From NCBI GenBank assembly GCA_963850915.1, contig CAWKND010000004.1, positions 124,001 to 188,000 on the forward strand: 64,000 nt of DNA. The letters run 5' to 3'. Each line of letters starts with the position of its first letter. The first letter of the stretch is position 1. The position numbers and the translations under genes were made by a program. The DNA is from CAVTWH01 sp963850915. GTDB taxonomy: Bacteria > Actinomycetota > Actinomycetes > Mycobacteriales > Micromonosporaceae. Below, piece by piece: positions 52,455 through 62,135 of the stretch. The notes under the pieces were generated by a model. That model did not search any database. It saw only the letters and a program-made list of their open reading frames with translations, and was not told the origin of the DNA.

Positions 52455-53434
52455 TGCCCCGCGTCGCCGCGATCGACTGTGGTACCAACTCGATCCGCCT
52501 GTTGATCGCCGACACTCCCCCTGGCCCAGAAAACGGAACAGGCGTGGGGGACCTGCAGGACGTGGTACGCCGGATGGAGGTGGTACGGCTGGGACAGGGG
52601 GTGGACCGTACCGGCCTGCTCGCACCCGAGGCGATCGAGCGCACCCGGGTGGCCCTCGCCGACTACGCCCACGCGATCGCCGACTCGGGCGCGGAGCGGG
52701 TACGCATGGTGGCCACCTCGGCGAGCCGCGATGCCCGTAACGCCGACGAGTTCCGGAGCATGGTGCTGGCCACGCTGGGTACCCTGCCGGAGGTGGTCTC
52801 CGGGGACGAGGAGGCCCGGCTCTCGTTCACCGGGGCGGTACGCGGCCTCGACCTGCCCGACCCCTTCCTGGTACTGGACATCGGCGGCGGCTCGACCGAG
52901 TTCGCCCTCGGCACCGGAGCGTCCACAGTGGACGGTGCCGACGGGGGCACGTTCGCTGGCGGGAAGGTACAGGCCGGGATCAGTACCGACATCGGCTGTG
53001 TCCGGATGACCGAGCGGTACCTGCACTCCGACCCGCCCACGGCGGCGCAGATCGCGGCGGCGACCGCGGACATCGAGGCGGCTGTGGACGGCGCGCTGGC
53101 AACGGTGCACGGGGAGCGGGCGGCGACCGTTATCGGGCTGGCCGGCTCGGTTACCACGGTGGCGGCGATCGCCTTGAAGTTGCCCGGGTACCAGCCGGAG
53201 GTGATCCACCACAGCGTGATCCCGACGGCGCAGGTCGCTCGGGTGACCGCCGACCTGCTCGCGATGACCCGGGCGCAGCGGCTGGCCATTCCCGTGATGC
53301 ACCCGGGCCGGGCCGACGTGATCGGGGCCGGCGCGTTGATCCTCCGGGTCATCCTGGAGCGGGTCGGCGCGCCCGCCGTCGTCGTCAGCGAGCACGACAT
53401 CCTCGACGGCATCGCCTGGAGCATCGCCGGCTGA
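52454..53434 (+). CDS. ppx: Exopolyphosphatase / guanosine pentaphosphate phosphohydrolase family
   Basis: 326 residues, the short two-domain actinobacterial form. ASKHA phosphate-1 motif AAIDCGTNSIRLLI at the N-terminus, phosphate-2 LVLDIGGGSTEFALG near 140, catalytic Glu in VVSGDEEARLSF, and adenosine motif IGLAGSVTTVAAIAL. Ppx/GppA enzymes cleave polyphosphate or pppGpp; which one cannot be told. GGAGG 5 nt upstream of the ATG. Confidence 0.93.
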   Translation: MPRVAAIDCGTNSIRLLIADTPPGPENGTGVGDLQDVVRRMEVVRLGQGVDRTGLLAPEAIERTRVALADYAHAIADSGAERVRMVATSASRDARNADEFRSMVLATLGTLPEVVSGDEEARLSFTGAVRGLDLPDPFLVLDIGGGSTEFALGTGASTVDGADGGTFAGGKVQAGISTDIGCVRMTERYLHSDPPTAAQIAAATADIEAAVDGALATVHGERAATVIGLAGSVTTVAAIALKLPGYQPEVIHHSVIPTAQVARVTADLLAMTRAQRLAIPVMHPGRADVIGAGALILRVILERVGAPAVVVSEHDILDGIAWSIAG

Positions 53435-53444
53435 GCCGGCCCTG

Positions 53445-53497
53445 CCCACCCGCGCCCGGCCGCGCACCCGCGCCCGGCCGCCCACCCGCGCCCGGCT
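53445..53497. repeat. 18-bp tandem repeat, three copies
   Basis: Units CCCACCCGCGCCCGGCCG directly after the ppx stop; no hairpin or gene seen in it. Confidence 0.8.
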
Positions 53498-53559
53498 GAG
53501 CTCGCCGCCCCCGAAGCGAAGCCAATCCGAAGCCAAACCCAAACACGCGGTAGCACGCT

Positions 53560-53624
53560 GTTGACGGTACCGCCGTGTTGACGGTACCGCCGTGTTGACG
53601 GTACCGCGTAAAGCGTACTAGTGT
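53560..53624 (+). promoter_or_regulatory. padR promoter with triple 17-bp repeats
   Basis: Three tandem GTTGACGGTACCGCCGT units (53560, 53577, 53594), each with a palindromic CGGTACCG core. The third supplies the -35 TTGACG (53595-53600); 18 bp on lies TAGTGT (53619-53624), which ends 7 nt before the GTG start. Strong promoter by match, and likely operator array for PadR autoregulation (inference). Confidence 0.7.
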
Positions 53625-53631
53625 GCATCGC

Positions 53632-53982
53632 GTGGATACCACCCAACTGCTGAAGGGCGTCCTCGACCTCGCCGTACTCGCCGTACTGCGGGAGGACGAC
53701 GGCTACGGCTACGACATCCTGCGCCGGCTGCGGGTCGCCGGGCTGGAGGAGGTCGGCGACGCCTCGGTCTACGGCACGCTGCGCCGGCTCTTCCAGGCCG
53801 GCATGCTCACCACCTACGTGGTGCCGAGCGAAGAGGGGCCGCACCGCAAGTACTACGCGCTCAACGCCGCCGGCCGTACCCAGCTCGGCCACTCCGGCAA
53901 GGTCTGGAAGTCGTTCGCCACCACCATGGACAGCCTGCTCGTGGGGGCAGGGACAGGTCCGGAACCGGGAGTTGCGGGATGA
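53632..53982 (+). CDS. PadR-family transcriptional regulator
   Basis: 116 residues. Winged-helix PadR domain: QLLKGVLDLAVLAVLREDDGYGYDILRRL, then VGDASVYGTLRRLFQAGMLTTYVVPSEEGPHRKYYALNAAGR, which includes the recognition helix and the wing with the PRKYY-like pattern. Dimer helix is short. Probably represses its own operon with the HAAS-domain protein, a pairing common in Gram-positive bacteria. GTG 53632 follows TAGTGT by 7 nt and no ribosome site is seen. Stop overlaps the next ATG by 4 nt. Confidence 0.92.
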   Translation: MDTTQLLKGVLDLAVLAVLREDDGYGYDILRRLRVAGLEEVGDASVYGTLRRLFQAGMLTTYVVPSEEGPHRKYYALNAAGRTQLGHSGKVWKSFATTMDSLLVGAGTGPEPGVAG

Positions 53983-55046
53983 GCGCGGTATCCGCGGGGG
54001 CCGACTCGGCGCGGCTCGGCGAGATCGGGGACTACCTGGCCGGCGTGCGGGCGGCGCTGTCCGACCTGCCGCCGGAGGTACGCGACGAGCTGCTCGAGGA
54101 GCTGCCCGGGCACCTGGCCGAGGTGGCCGCCGAGAGCGCCGAGCCGCTGGACGCGCGGTTGGGCACCCCCCGGGGGTACGCGGCCGAGCTGCGCGCGGCG
54201 GCCGGCATCACGGAGGGGGTACGCAGCTGGCGCGCCCGGCCGACCCTGGCCCAGCAGTGGGCGCCCTACGCCACCCGGCTGCGCGGCGTTGACGTACGGA
54301 TCGGTGGCTGGCTGGGATACCCGCGACTGAGCGACTTCGTCCGGCTGCTGCGCCCGGGCTGGTGGCTGCTGCGCGGATACCTGCTCGGCCTGCTGATCCT
54401 GCGCGCACTCCGGGTGGGCGGTGACCGGCTGCTGCCCACGGTCGGCGGCAACTGGCTGGCCGGCATCGTCTTCGTACTCGTGCTGGTCGGGTTCTCGATC
54501 TGGCTCGGTACCCGGAGCGTCGCCGCGCTGGACAAGCCAGCCGAGCCAGCCGAGCCAGCCGAGCCAGCCGAGCCGGCCGGGTCAGCCGCGGCCGGCGCCG
54601 GGGTGGAGGCATGGCGCCGGCACTCCATCGGGCTCCGCGGGGCACTGGTCGCCGGCAACATACTCATCGTGCTGCTCGCCCTGGCCAACGTGCCCTTCAA
54701 CGGCGGAAACCGCGGCGGCGACACCTACGCACCCCCAGCCGAGCAGCAGGTACGCGACATCTTCCCGTACGGCCCGGACGGGCAGCCGCTGCGCGGAGTC
54801 CGGCTCTACGACGAGAACGGGCAGCCGGTACAGCTCGGGCAGCCCTGGTTCTGTGCCACTCCCGACCCCACGGACGGCGACTTCGAGTTGCAGTACCACC
54901 AGTGGCAGTACCCGCTGTGCGGCGCCGCTCCGTACGCCTCGATCACGCCGCTCCCCACGGGCGTCGCGTCGCCTACCGGATCTCCGAGTACGGCAGCTCC
55001 CTCCGGCAGCCCACCAGCCAGCCCGTCAGCCACCCCGACCGGCTGA
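53979..55046 (+). CDS. HAAS-domain membrane protein
   Basis: 355 residues. The N-terminal 75 residues match the HAAS signalling domain that accompanies PadR genes (LGEIGDYLAGVRAALSDLPPEVRDELLEELPGHL, then LGTPRGYAAELRAAAGI). Three membrane segments follow between about 125 and 240, interrupted by a Pro/Ala/Glu repeat (four PAE triplets from a 9-bp repeat at 54537-54577). The C-terminal part is exported, with paired Cys (WFCATPD; YPLCGAAP) and a Pro/Ser/Thr tail. Likely senses an envelope signal for the PadR partner (inference). Confidence 0.82.
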   Translation: MSAVSAGADSARLGEIGDYLAGVRAALSDLPPEVRDELLEELPGHLAEVAAESAEPLDARLGTPRGYAAELRAAAGITEGVRSWRARPTLAQQWAPYATRLRGVDVRIGGWLGYPRLSDFVRLLRPGWWLLRGYLLGLLILRALRVGGDRLLPTVGGNWLAGIVFVLVLVGFSIWLGTRSVAALDKPAEPAEPAEPAEPAGSAAAGAGVEAWRRHSIGLRGALVAGNILIVLLALANVPFNGGNRGGDTYAPPAEQQVRDIFPYGPDGQPLRGVRLYDENGQPVQLGQPWFCATPDPTDGDFELQYHQWQYPLCGAAPYASITPLPTGVASPTGSPSTAAPSGSPPASPSATPTG

Positions 55047-55091
55047 CCCGACCGGCTGACCCGGTCGGCTGACCCGATCGGCTGACCCGAT
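55040..55091. repeat. 13-bp tandem repeat, four copies
   Basis: CGGCTGACCCGAT units; the first includes the HAAS gene's stop codon, so each repeat carries another TGA. Confidence 0.85.
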
Positions 55092-55159
55092 CGTCATAGG
55101 GCGGTGCTGGCGCCGTCGCCTTATGCTGGCCGCGACCCCCTCTCGGGAAGGAACTGTCG

Positions 55160-55357
55160 ATGAGCAGCCCCACTACGCCTGGCGAACCCGACCAGGGCCT
55201 GCACGACGCACCACCGGACCAGGGCCTGCACACCACCTCGCCGGACCAGCAGGTGCACACCACCCCGGCCGCCACCAAGTCGAAGACCCCACTGCTGGTG
55301 GGCATCGGCGCCGCGATCGTGGTGGTCATCGGGATCATCGCCGCGATCTTCCACTAG
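55160..55357 (+). CDS. Small tail-anchored membrane protein (65 residues)
   Basis: A polar N-terminus with three imperfect repeats of PDQGLHTT (residues 9-35) and a C-terminal hydrophobic helix (PLLVGIGAAIVVVIGIIAAIF) ending at residue 65. ATG 55160 is preceded by GGAAGGAA at 5 nt, a strong ribosome site, which is the main reason to accept it. Not recognised; could be a tail-anchored regulator or structural peptide. Confidence 0.65.
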   Translation: MSSPTTPGEPDQGLHDAPPDQGLHTTSPDQQVHTTPAATKSKTPLLVGIGAAIVVVIGIIAAIFH

Positions 55358-55457
55358 CCGATCGCAGCACGGCCTTTAAGGCAGCGACAAACAAGACCCG
55401 GCCGCCCCGCATGATGCGGTGCGGCCGGTCGGCTTCGGGGAGCGCTTCGCGCGAAAC

Positions 55458-55880
55458 TCAGCCGGTACGCCGAACCTCGGCACGGGACTGTTCGCTCGGG
55501 TGTGCCTCGTCGCGGGCGTACCACCAGCTGTAGGTGAGCCCGCCCGGCGCGGGTACGGACAGCACGATCCGGGCGGTGAACGGCCCGTCGTACGAGCTGA
55601 ATTCGCCGGTACCGGTCTCCTTGAAGCGCACCATGCCGGGCAGTTCCAGGCAGGCAACGTGCAGCTCCAGCCGCCCGTTCTCGCCCGGGGTAAGCACGCT
55701 GTGCTCCAGGTGCTGCAGTCCATTGCGGTCGTTGGACGCCTCGTAGTCGAGGATGACCGCGCGCCCGCGCAGCGTTGTCGCGACCTGGATGCGGGCCACG
55801 AACGGGCCACTCTCCGGCCCGTCGCCGCGCCCCCGGTACAGGCCCGGGGTGGAGCTCAACTGGGCGAGCAGATCTGTCAC
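55458..55880 (-). CDS. Hypothetical beta-rich protein (140 residues)
   Basis: Begins VTDLLAQLSSTPGLYRGRGDGPESGPFVARIQV and is almost wholly beta strands, ending YSWWYARDEAHPSEQSRAE. The strand pattern (RAVILDYEASND; FKETGTGEFSSYDGPFTARIVL) suggests a lipocalin or DUF1579-like barrel. Function unknown. GTG 55880 was chosen because TACGCT lies 7 nt upstream; longer in-frame starts would run into a separate gene remnant on the other strand. Confidence 0.6.
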   Translation of the reverse strand: MTDLLAQLSSTPGLYRGRGDGPESGPFVARIQVATTLRGRAVILDYEASNDRNGLQHLEHSVLTPGENGRLELHVACLELPGMVRFKETGTGEFSSYDGPFTARIVLSVPAPGGLTYSWWYARDEAHPSEQSRAEVRRTG

Positions 55881-55887
55881 GCCGCGC

Positions 55888-55893
55888 AGCGTA
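55888..55893 (-). promoter_or_regulatory. -10 box TACGCT of the 55458-55880 gene
   Basis: Minus-strand TACGCT followed by 7 nt and GTG; same leaderless arrangement as other genes here. Confidence 0.45.
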
Positions 55894-55937
55894 CCGAACG
55901 CACGCACGCACGCTGAGCCCATGGCCAAATCGAGCCC

Positions 55938-56066
55938 GTGCCAATCGAGCCCGTTGCCGAGGCGGACCCCGACATCTGCAAGCCGTACCCCTCCGCGACC
56001 AGCATCTTCTGGTGGGGCGAGGTGGGCAAGACCGGCGACGTCCTCTGCCTTGAGGACGCCAGCTGA
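55938..56066 (+). pseudogene. Possible 3' remnant of a gene
   Basis: Open frame from GTG 55938 to TGA 56066 encoding a 42-residue segment that includes DICKPYPSATSIFWWGEVGKTG and ends in LCLEDAS. The two Cys and WW look like the end of a folded, perhaps secreted, protein, and a strong terminator follows. No start signal or upstream coding sequence exists, so the 5' part has probably been deleted. Confidence 0.4.
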
Positions 56067-56104
56067 CCCCGCACTGACCTGGTCGGGCGACTCCTGACAG
56101 CACC

Positions 56105-56150
56105 GAAGCGTGGCCATCCTGCGAACCTCGCAGGTTGGCCACGCTTCTTT
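56105..56150 (+). terminator. Rho-independent terminator
   Basis: Twenty-base arms (56105-56124 and 56128-56147) with one mismatch, ACC loop, followed by TTT. The most convincing intrinsic terminator in the window; serves the remnant at 55938 or, in reverse, nothing obvious. Confidence 0.75.
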
Positions 56151-56226
56151 GTCCGGGGCAAGGTTTCCTGCCGCCGGCAAGCGACATTCGCCACGCCCGG
56201 TACACCTGTTCAGCGAAGGTGATCAC

Positions 56227-56331
56227 ATGGTTGGCTACCTTCCTGCAACCTCTGCGCCACCGAGTAACTCTGCGCCACCAGCGAACTCTGCGCCACCAGC
56301 CAACTCTGCGCCACCAGCCAATGACGACTGA
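56227..56331 (+). CDS. Possible 34-residue Pro-rich repeat peptide
   Basis: ATG 56227 preceded by GAAGGTG at 5 nt; encodes MVGYLPATSAPP followed by three NSAPPA repeats and a short acidic end NDD. The repeats come from an 18-bp tandem repeat. Lies 20 bp before the dienelactone hydrolase gene. It may be a real short peptide or a by-product of repeat expansion. Confidence 0.35.
   Translation: MVGYLPATSAPPSNSAPPANSAPPANSAPPANDD
56247..56320. repeat. 18-bp tandem repeat, four copies
   Basis: Units AACTCTGCGCCACCAGCC, the first imperfect, inside the small peptide frame. Confidence 0.9.
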
Positions 56332-56351
56332 CTGACAGGAGGCGGGCCGAA

Positions 56352-57032
56352 ATGGGCGAACGCGTGCGGTACCCGAGCAACGGCGGGACCAGCGACGGAT
56401 ATCTCGCGCTACCGGAGTCCGGTAGCGGACCGGCAGTGGTCGTCATCCAGGAGTGGTGGGGACTGGTACCACACGTCACCGCACTCGCCGACCGCTTCGC
56501 CGCGGCCGGTTTCGTGGCCCTGGCGCCCGACCTCTACCACGGCGTACAGGCCACCGAGCCGGACGAGGCCGGCAAGCTGCTGATGGGGTTGGCGATGGAC
56601 GGTGCCGCCCAGGACATCGCCGGAGCCGCCCGCCACCTGGCCACGCTGCCCGAGGTGACCGGCCGGATCGGCTGCGTCGGCTTCTGCATGGGCGGCAGCC
56701 TGGCGCTGTGGTCGGCGACGCTGTCCGCGGACATCGTGGCCACGGTCGGCTTCTACCCCGGCCTGCCGTGGGAGCGGATGGCCCCGAAGTGGCAGAACTA
56801 CCACGGCAAGCGCGCACTGATCCACTGCTCGGAGAGCGACGGTACGAGCACGGCACCCGGCATCCAATTGGCCGTGCACGCGATCGAGGAGGCGGGCGGG
56901 CAGGTGGCTGTGTACGACTACCCCGGTACCCACCATGCCTTCTTCAACGACGACCGGCCGGAGGTCTTCGACCAGCTGGCCGCCACGACCGCGTGGGCCC
57001 GGACGCTGGAGTACCTGCGCGCCTCGCTGTGA
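56352..57032 (+). CDS. Dienelactone hydrolase family protein
   Basis: 226 residues. Alpha/beta hydrolase with a Cys nucleophile in IGCVGFCMGGSLALW near residue 110, as in true dienelactone hydrolases, the conserved VVVIQEWWGLVPHVTALADRFAAAGF near residue 30 and the catalytic His in YPGTHHAFFNDDRPE near 200. Hydrolyses dienelactone in chlorocatechol breakdown or related esters. ATG 56352 has AGGAGG 9 nt upstream. Confidence 0.92.
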   Translation: MGERVRYPSNGGTSDGYLALPESGSGPAVVVIQEWWGLVPHVTALADRFAAAGFVALAPDLYHGVQATEPDEAGKLLMGLAMDGAAQDIAGAARHLATLPEVTGRIGCVGFCMGGSLALWSATLSADIVATVGFYPGLPWERMAPKWQNYHGKRALIHCSESDGTSTAPGIQLAVHAIEEAGGQVAVYDYPGTHHAFFNDDRPEVFDQLAATTAWARTLEYLRASL

Positions 57033-57059
57033 CAGATCGAGCTGTGACAGGCTGACGGC

Positions 57060-57791
57060 GTGCGCGCCGCCGACATCGAGGGGGAGCTGACCCAGCTCGA
57101 CCGGGAGATCGCCGACTGCCGGGCCTGCCCCCGGCTGGTCGCCTGGCGGGAGCAGGTCGCCCGGGACCGCCGAGCCGCCTTCCGCGACCAGCAGTACTGG
57201 GGTCGGCCGGTGCCCGGCTTCGGCCCGGCCGACGCGCGCATCGGCATCCTGGGGCTGGCGCCGGCCGCGCACGGCGGTAACCGCACCGGCCGGGTCTTCA
57301 CCGGCGACCGCTCGGGTGACGTGCTCTTCGCCGCGCTGCACCGGGCCGGCCTGGCCAACCAGCCGACGAGCGTGGCCCGCGACGACGGGCTGGTGCTCAC
57401 CGACACCCGGATCTTCGCGGCGGTACGCTGCGCGCCGCCGGAGAACAAGCCGACCCCGGCCGAGCGGGACACCTGCGCGCCGTTCCTGCGCCGGGAACTG
57501 AGCATTCTCCGGCCCACCCTGAAGGTGGTGGTCGCGCTGGGCGCCTTCGCCTGGGCCGCGTGGTGGCAGGCGCTGCCCGGGGTGTACGACCTGCGCCCAC
57601 CCGTACCGCGCCCGGTCTTCGGGCACGGGGCCGTAGCGGGCGGTCAAGGTGGCGAACCACTACTGTTGGGCAGCTATCACGTGAGCCAGCAGAACACCTT
57701 TACGGGACGGCTGACACCGGCGATGCTGGACGACGTGCTGAGCCGGGCAAAGCACATCGCTGGCCTGAGTAACAGGGCTGGGCTGGGCTGA
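57060..57791 (+). CDS. Uracil-DNA glycosylase, family 5 (UdgB-type)
   Basis: 243 residues. Family-5 motif A is GLAPAAHGGNRTGRVFTGDRSGD, where Ala replaces the catalytic Asp of family 1. Iron-sulfur cysteines: CRAC near residues 20-23 and RCAPPENKPTPAERDTC near 125-141. Motif B is GSYHVSQQNTFTGRLT. These enzymes remove uracil, hypoxanthine and xanthine from double-stranded DNA. GTG start at 57060; CAGGCT lies 6 nt upstream, so it may be leaderless. Complements ung at 7467. Confidence 0.92.
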   Translation: MRAADIEGELTQLDREIADCRACPRLVAWREQVARDRRAAFRDQQYWGRPVPGFGPADARIGILGLAPAAHGGNRTGRVFTGDRSGDVLFAALHRAGLANQPTSVARDDGLVLTDTRIFAAVRCAPPENKPTPAERDTCAPFLRRELSILRPTLKVVVALGAFAWAAWWQALPGVYDLRPPVPRPVFGHGAVAGGQGGEPLLLGSYHVSQQNTFTGRLTPAMLDDVLSRAKHIAGLSNRAGLG

Positions 57792-57858
57792 CAAGCCGGG
57801 CTGGGACGACGGGGCTGGACCGCCATACGGGTCCGGCCGGACAGACGGGATCGACAAG

Positions 57859-58560
57859 GTGCAACGGGCTACGCGGTCACGGCTGCTACCGCTGTTGACG
57901 GTGGGCGCGCTGCTCGCCGGCGCGGCCGTCGCGGCCAGTTTGGCGACCCCGCAGCTGCACAGTGCGCCGCTGCCGAGGTTCAGCCCCAAGCCGGCTTCGC
58001 CACCATCACAGAAGGACGTCTTCTTCGCGCCCGGCGCCGCCGGCCCGACCGAGGACCCGACCGGCCACATCCAGCTGCCCAGCTGGGTCGGCACGGTACT
58101 GGCCAGCGTCGCCGTCCTACTGCTGCTGGGCGTCCTCGGGTTCCTGATCCTGATGATGGTCCGGGCACGCCGCCGGGTCGACCGGGTACCGCTGGAAGAG
58201 GAGTTGGCGCAGACCGCGGAGGAGCAGCGCGCTGCGGTACTCGCGGCGGTGGAGGCCGGCCTCGTCGACCTCGACGACGGCGATCCGCGGGCGGCCGTGA
58301 TCGCCTGCTGGGTACGCCTGGAGCAGGCCGCGGCCGCCGCCGGTACCCCCCGGGAGCCCGGTGACACCCCCTCCGACCTGGTCCTGCGACTGCTCGCCGA
58401 GCACCAGGTCAGCCCGGACGTGCTGTACCCGCTGGCCGAGGTCTACCGGCTGGCCCGGTACGCCACGCACACCGTCGACGTGACCATGCGCGACCAGGCC
58501 CGCGCGGCACTGCGCCAACTGCGCGCCGAGCTGACCCGGCCGGTGGAGGTACCCGGATGA
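57859..58560 (+). CDS. DUF4129 domain membrane protein
   Basis: 233 residues. One N-terminal helix (LLPLLTVGALLAGAAVAASL), a Pro-rich extracytoplasmic part, a second helix (VLASVAVLLLLGVLGFLILMM) and a cytoplasmic DUF4129 domain of about 110 residues with DPRAAVIACWVRLEQAAAAAGTPREPGDTPSDLVLRLL and EVYRLARYA. First of a five-gene overlapping operon with MoxR and DUF58, which is the usual partnership; likely part of a membrane complex handled by the MoxR ATPase. Confidence 0.88.
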   Translation: MQRATRSRLLPLLTVGALLAGAAVAASLATPQLHSAPLPRFSPKPASPPSQKDVFFAPGAAGPTEDPTGHIQLPSWVGTVLASVAVLLLLGVLGFLILMMVRARRRVDRVPLEEELAQTAEEQRAAVLAAVEAGLVDLDDGDPRAAVIACWVRLEQAAAAAGTPREPGDTPSDLVLRLLAEHQVSPDVLYPLAEVYRLARYATHTVDVTMRDQARAALRQLRAELTRPVEVPG

Positions 58561-59146
58561 GCCTGCTCGACGACCTGCTGGACGTCGGCGAGCCGGAGCC
58601 CGAGCCGCAGCCGCGCCGGGGGGTCACCAATCGCGGTCGCTGGCTGATCCGCGCACTGCTGATCGCGGCCGCCGGTACCTTCTTCATCGAACTGTTCGTC
58701 CAGATCATCGCCGCGCAGCGGGTCTCCTACTTCTTCGTCTTCTTCGGCCTGCTGGCGCTGCAGGTACTGCTGGCCGTACTCGCCTGGACGCGCAATCCGC
58801 AGCTGCCCGAGACGCTGCGCTTCGGCATCGCCTCCAGCCAGCAGGCCGGACAGGCACCGGGGCGCGACGGCCTGGCGCTGGCGACCCAGAAGTGGAGCCG
58901 GAACATGGCCTTCTTCGGGCTGCAGCTCGGTCGCGACGGCGAGCAGTTCGCGCGTACCCTCCAGCCACGCATCGCGCTGCTGGTCGAGGAGCGGCTGCGA
59001 CTGCGGCACGGCATCACCACCAAGAGCGATCCACAGCGGGCCCGCGAGATCCTCGGCGAACCGTTGTGGGCAATGGTCACCATCCGCGCCAAGCGCCCCC
59101 CGTCCGGGCGGGAGCTGGCCGCGCTGGTCAAGCAGATGGAGGCGGT

Positions 59147-59150
<4 letters not shown>
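58557..59150 (+). CDS. Membrane protein of the MoxR operon
   Basis: 197 residues. Two adjacent membrane helices (about 30-50 and 57-78) and a cytoplasmic C-terminal domain of about 115 residues with LALATQKWSRNMAFFGLQLGRDGEQFARTLQPRIALLVEERLRLRHG. Conserved in actinobacterial MoxR/DUF58 operons but unnamed. ATG overlaps the preceding stop, and its stop overlaps the moxR ATG (both 4 nt). Confidence 0.8.
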
Positions 59151-60189
<1,039 letters not shown>

Positions 60190-60193
<4 letters not shown>

Positions 60194-61587
60194 CCGTGGC
60201 GCCTCCCGCGCTGCGCGCCGGGCGTACCGCACCCGACGAGCGGCCGGGCCCGCGGCGGGTACGCCCCGCCGAGTCACGCCGGCACGCGGTGGCACCGTGG
60301 CTGCCGACCAAGGCGTTCGGTCGGGCGCTCGCCCTCACCGGCGTACTGCTCACCCTCGCCGTCCTGCTCGGCCGGGTCGACCTGGTGGTACTCGCCGCGC
60401 CGTTCGCGGCCGGTGCCGCGCTGGCGTTCTGGCGCCGGCCGGCCCGGCTGCCGATGGTCGGGCTGGACAGCGGCGAGGAGGCGCTGGCCGAGGGGCAGCG
60501 GCTGCGGCTGCGGGCGACGATCGGCAACCCCGGTGCGGTACCGCTGGATCTGGTGATCTTCCGGACCGCCGTCTCCGACTACGCCGACCTGCCCGACTCC
60601 GACCGGCCGCACGTGCTCTCCGTCCAGGCGGCGAGCGGTGCGGCGCTGGAGTTCACCGGGCAGGTACTGCGCTGGGGACGGCTCCCGCTCGGCCCGGCCG
60701 TGGTGCACGCGGTCGCCGCCGACGGCCTGTTGATCAGCGACGCCGCGGTGGCGAAGGCGCACTGGCGCAAGGTCTACCCGGTGACCGACGGGTTCGACGC
60801 GGACGACGCGATGCCCCGGGCGGCCGGCCTGGTCGGCGGGCACCGGTCCCGGCGGCCGGGCGAGGGCGGGGAGCTGGCCGGGGTACGCATGTTCGCCCCC
60901 GGGGACCGGCTGCGCCGGGTCGACTGGCGGGTCACCCTGCGCACCGGCGAACTGCACGTCGCGCAGATGCTCTCCGAGCGGGACGCCGAGGTGGTACTGC
61001 TCCTGGATGTACTGCACGAGGCGGGCCACTCGGGCGGCATCCACGGGCAGGCCTCGGTACTGGACACCTCGGTACGCGCCGCGGCCGGCATCGCCGAGCA
61101 CTACCTGCACCGTGGTGACCGGGTGTCGCTGGTGGAGTACAGCCACCAGGCCCGCCGGCTGCGCCCGGCCAGTGGCCGCCGGCAGTACCTGACGGTGCTG
61201 GAGTGGCTGCTCGAAGTACACCCCGCGCCGGGTGCGTACGAGCCGCCCCCGAACGCCTTCGGCGCACACCTGATCTCGCCGAACGCGCTGGTGGTGGTGC
61301 TGACCCCGCTGATCGACGAGCGCTCCTCGGAGATGGTGGCGCGGCTGGCCCGCTCCGGCCGCTTCGTGGTGGCCGTGGACACGCTGCCTCCCGGGCTGAC
61401 CGGACCACGTAGCGATCTCTACGGCGACCTGCCGGCCCGGCTGTGGCGCATGGAGCGGGACAACACGGTCGGGCTGCTCGGCGAGCACGGCGTACCGGTG
61501 GTGCCGTGGGCCGGGGCGAACAGCCTGGACCTGGTACTGCGGCAGGTGGCCCAGCTGGCCGGCGCACCCAGGGTGGGGTCCCGATGA
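60190..61587 (+). CDS. DUF58 domain protein
   Basis: 465 residues. Two membrane helices near the N-terminus (about 45-80) anchor an exported or cytoplasmic beta domain and the DUF58 motif RMFAPGDRLRRVDWRVTLRTGELHVAQM near 240-267. A von-Willebrand-like fold follows (EVVLLLDVLHEAGHS; ALVVVLTPLIDERSSEMV), although the metal-site DxSxS is incomplete. Standard partner of MoxR. GTG 60190 overlaps the moxR stop (GTGA). Confidence 0.9.
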
Positions 61588-62135
61588 TCGCCAAGATAGC
61601 GGGCTGGTGGGTCCAGGTACGGCGTACGACGCCCGCGTTCTTCCTACTCCGCGGCGGAGTGTTCGCGGTCGGGTTGGCCGCACTGCTGGTCGCCGCCCCG
61701 ACGCCGCTGGTGTTCAGTGGCTGGGTCGGCGCGCTCGCCGCCGCAGCCCTGATCGCCGCCGCGCTGCCCCGGACCGCCGCGGTCACCCTGGTACTGCTGC
61801 TGGCGGTACTGGCCTGGCTGGCCGCCACCACGGTGTACGGCGAGCCGGTGGCCTACCTGCGCCTGGTCGTACTCGCCGCACTGCTCTATACGACGCATGT
61901 ACTCGCCGCGATCAGCGCGGTGATCCCCAACGACGCGGTCGTGGCACCCACCGCACTGCTCGGCTGGCTGCCGCGTACCGGCCTGCTGGTACTGGGTACG
62001 GCGGCGGTGGGGCTGCTCGCCGCGCTGCTGCCGCACCTGTTCGGCGGTACCCGCTACCTCATCGCCTCGCTGGTCGGCTTCGCGCTGATGGCCGGCCTCG
62101 CCTACTACCTCGCCCGCCTGGTCAACCGCTCATGA
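61584..62135 (+). CDS. Membrane protein with about six helices
   Basis: 183 residues, mostly hydrophobic; helices run throughout from residue 18, with short polar loops such as VYGEPVAYLRL and IPNDAVVAPTA. Last overlapping gene of the MoxR operon (ATGA with DUF58). Unnamed family; presumably part of the same membrane complex. Confidence 0.78.
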   Translation: MIAKIAGWWVQVRRTTPAFFLLRGGVFAVGLAALLVAAPTPLVFSGWVGALAAAALIAAALPRTAAVTLVLLLAVLAWLAATTVYGEPVAYLRLVVLAALLYTTHVLAAISAVIPNDAVVAPTALLGWLPRTGLLVLGTAAVGLLAALLPHLFGGTRYLIASLVGFALMAGLAYYLARLVNRS

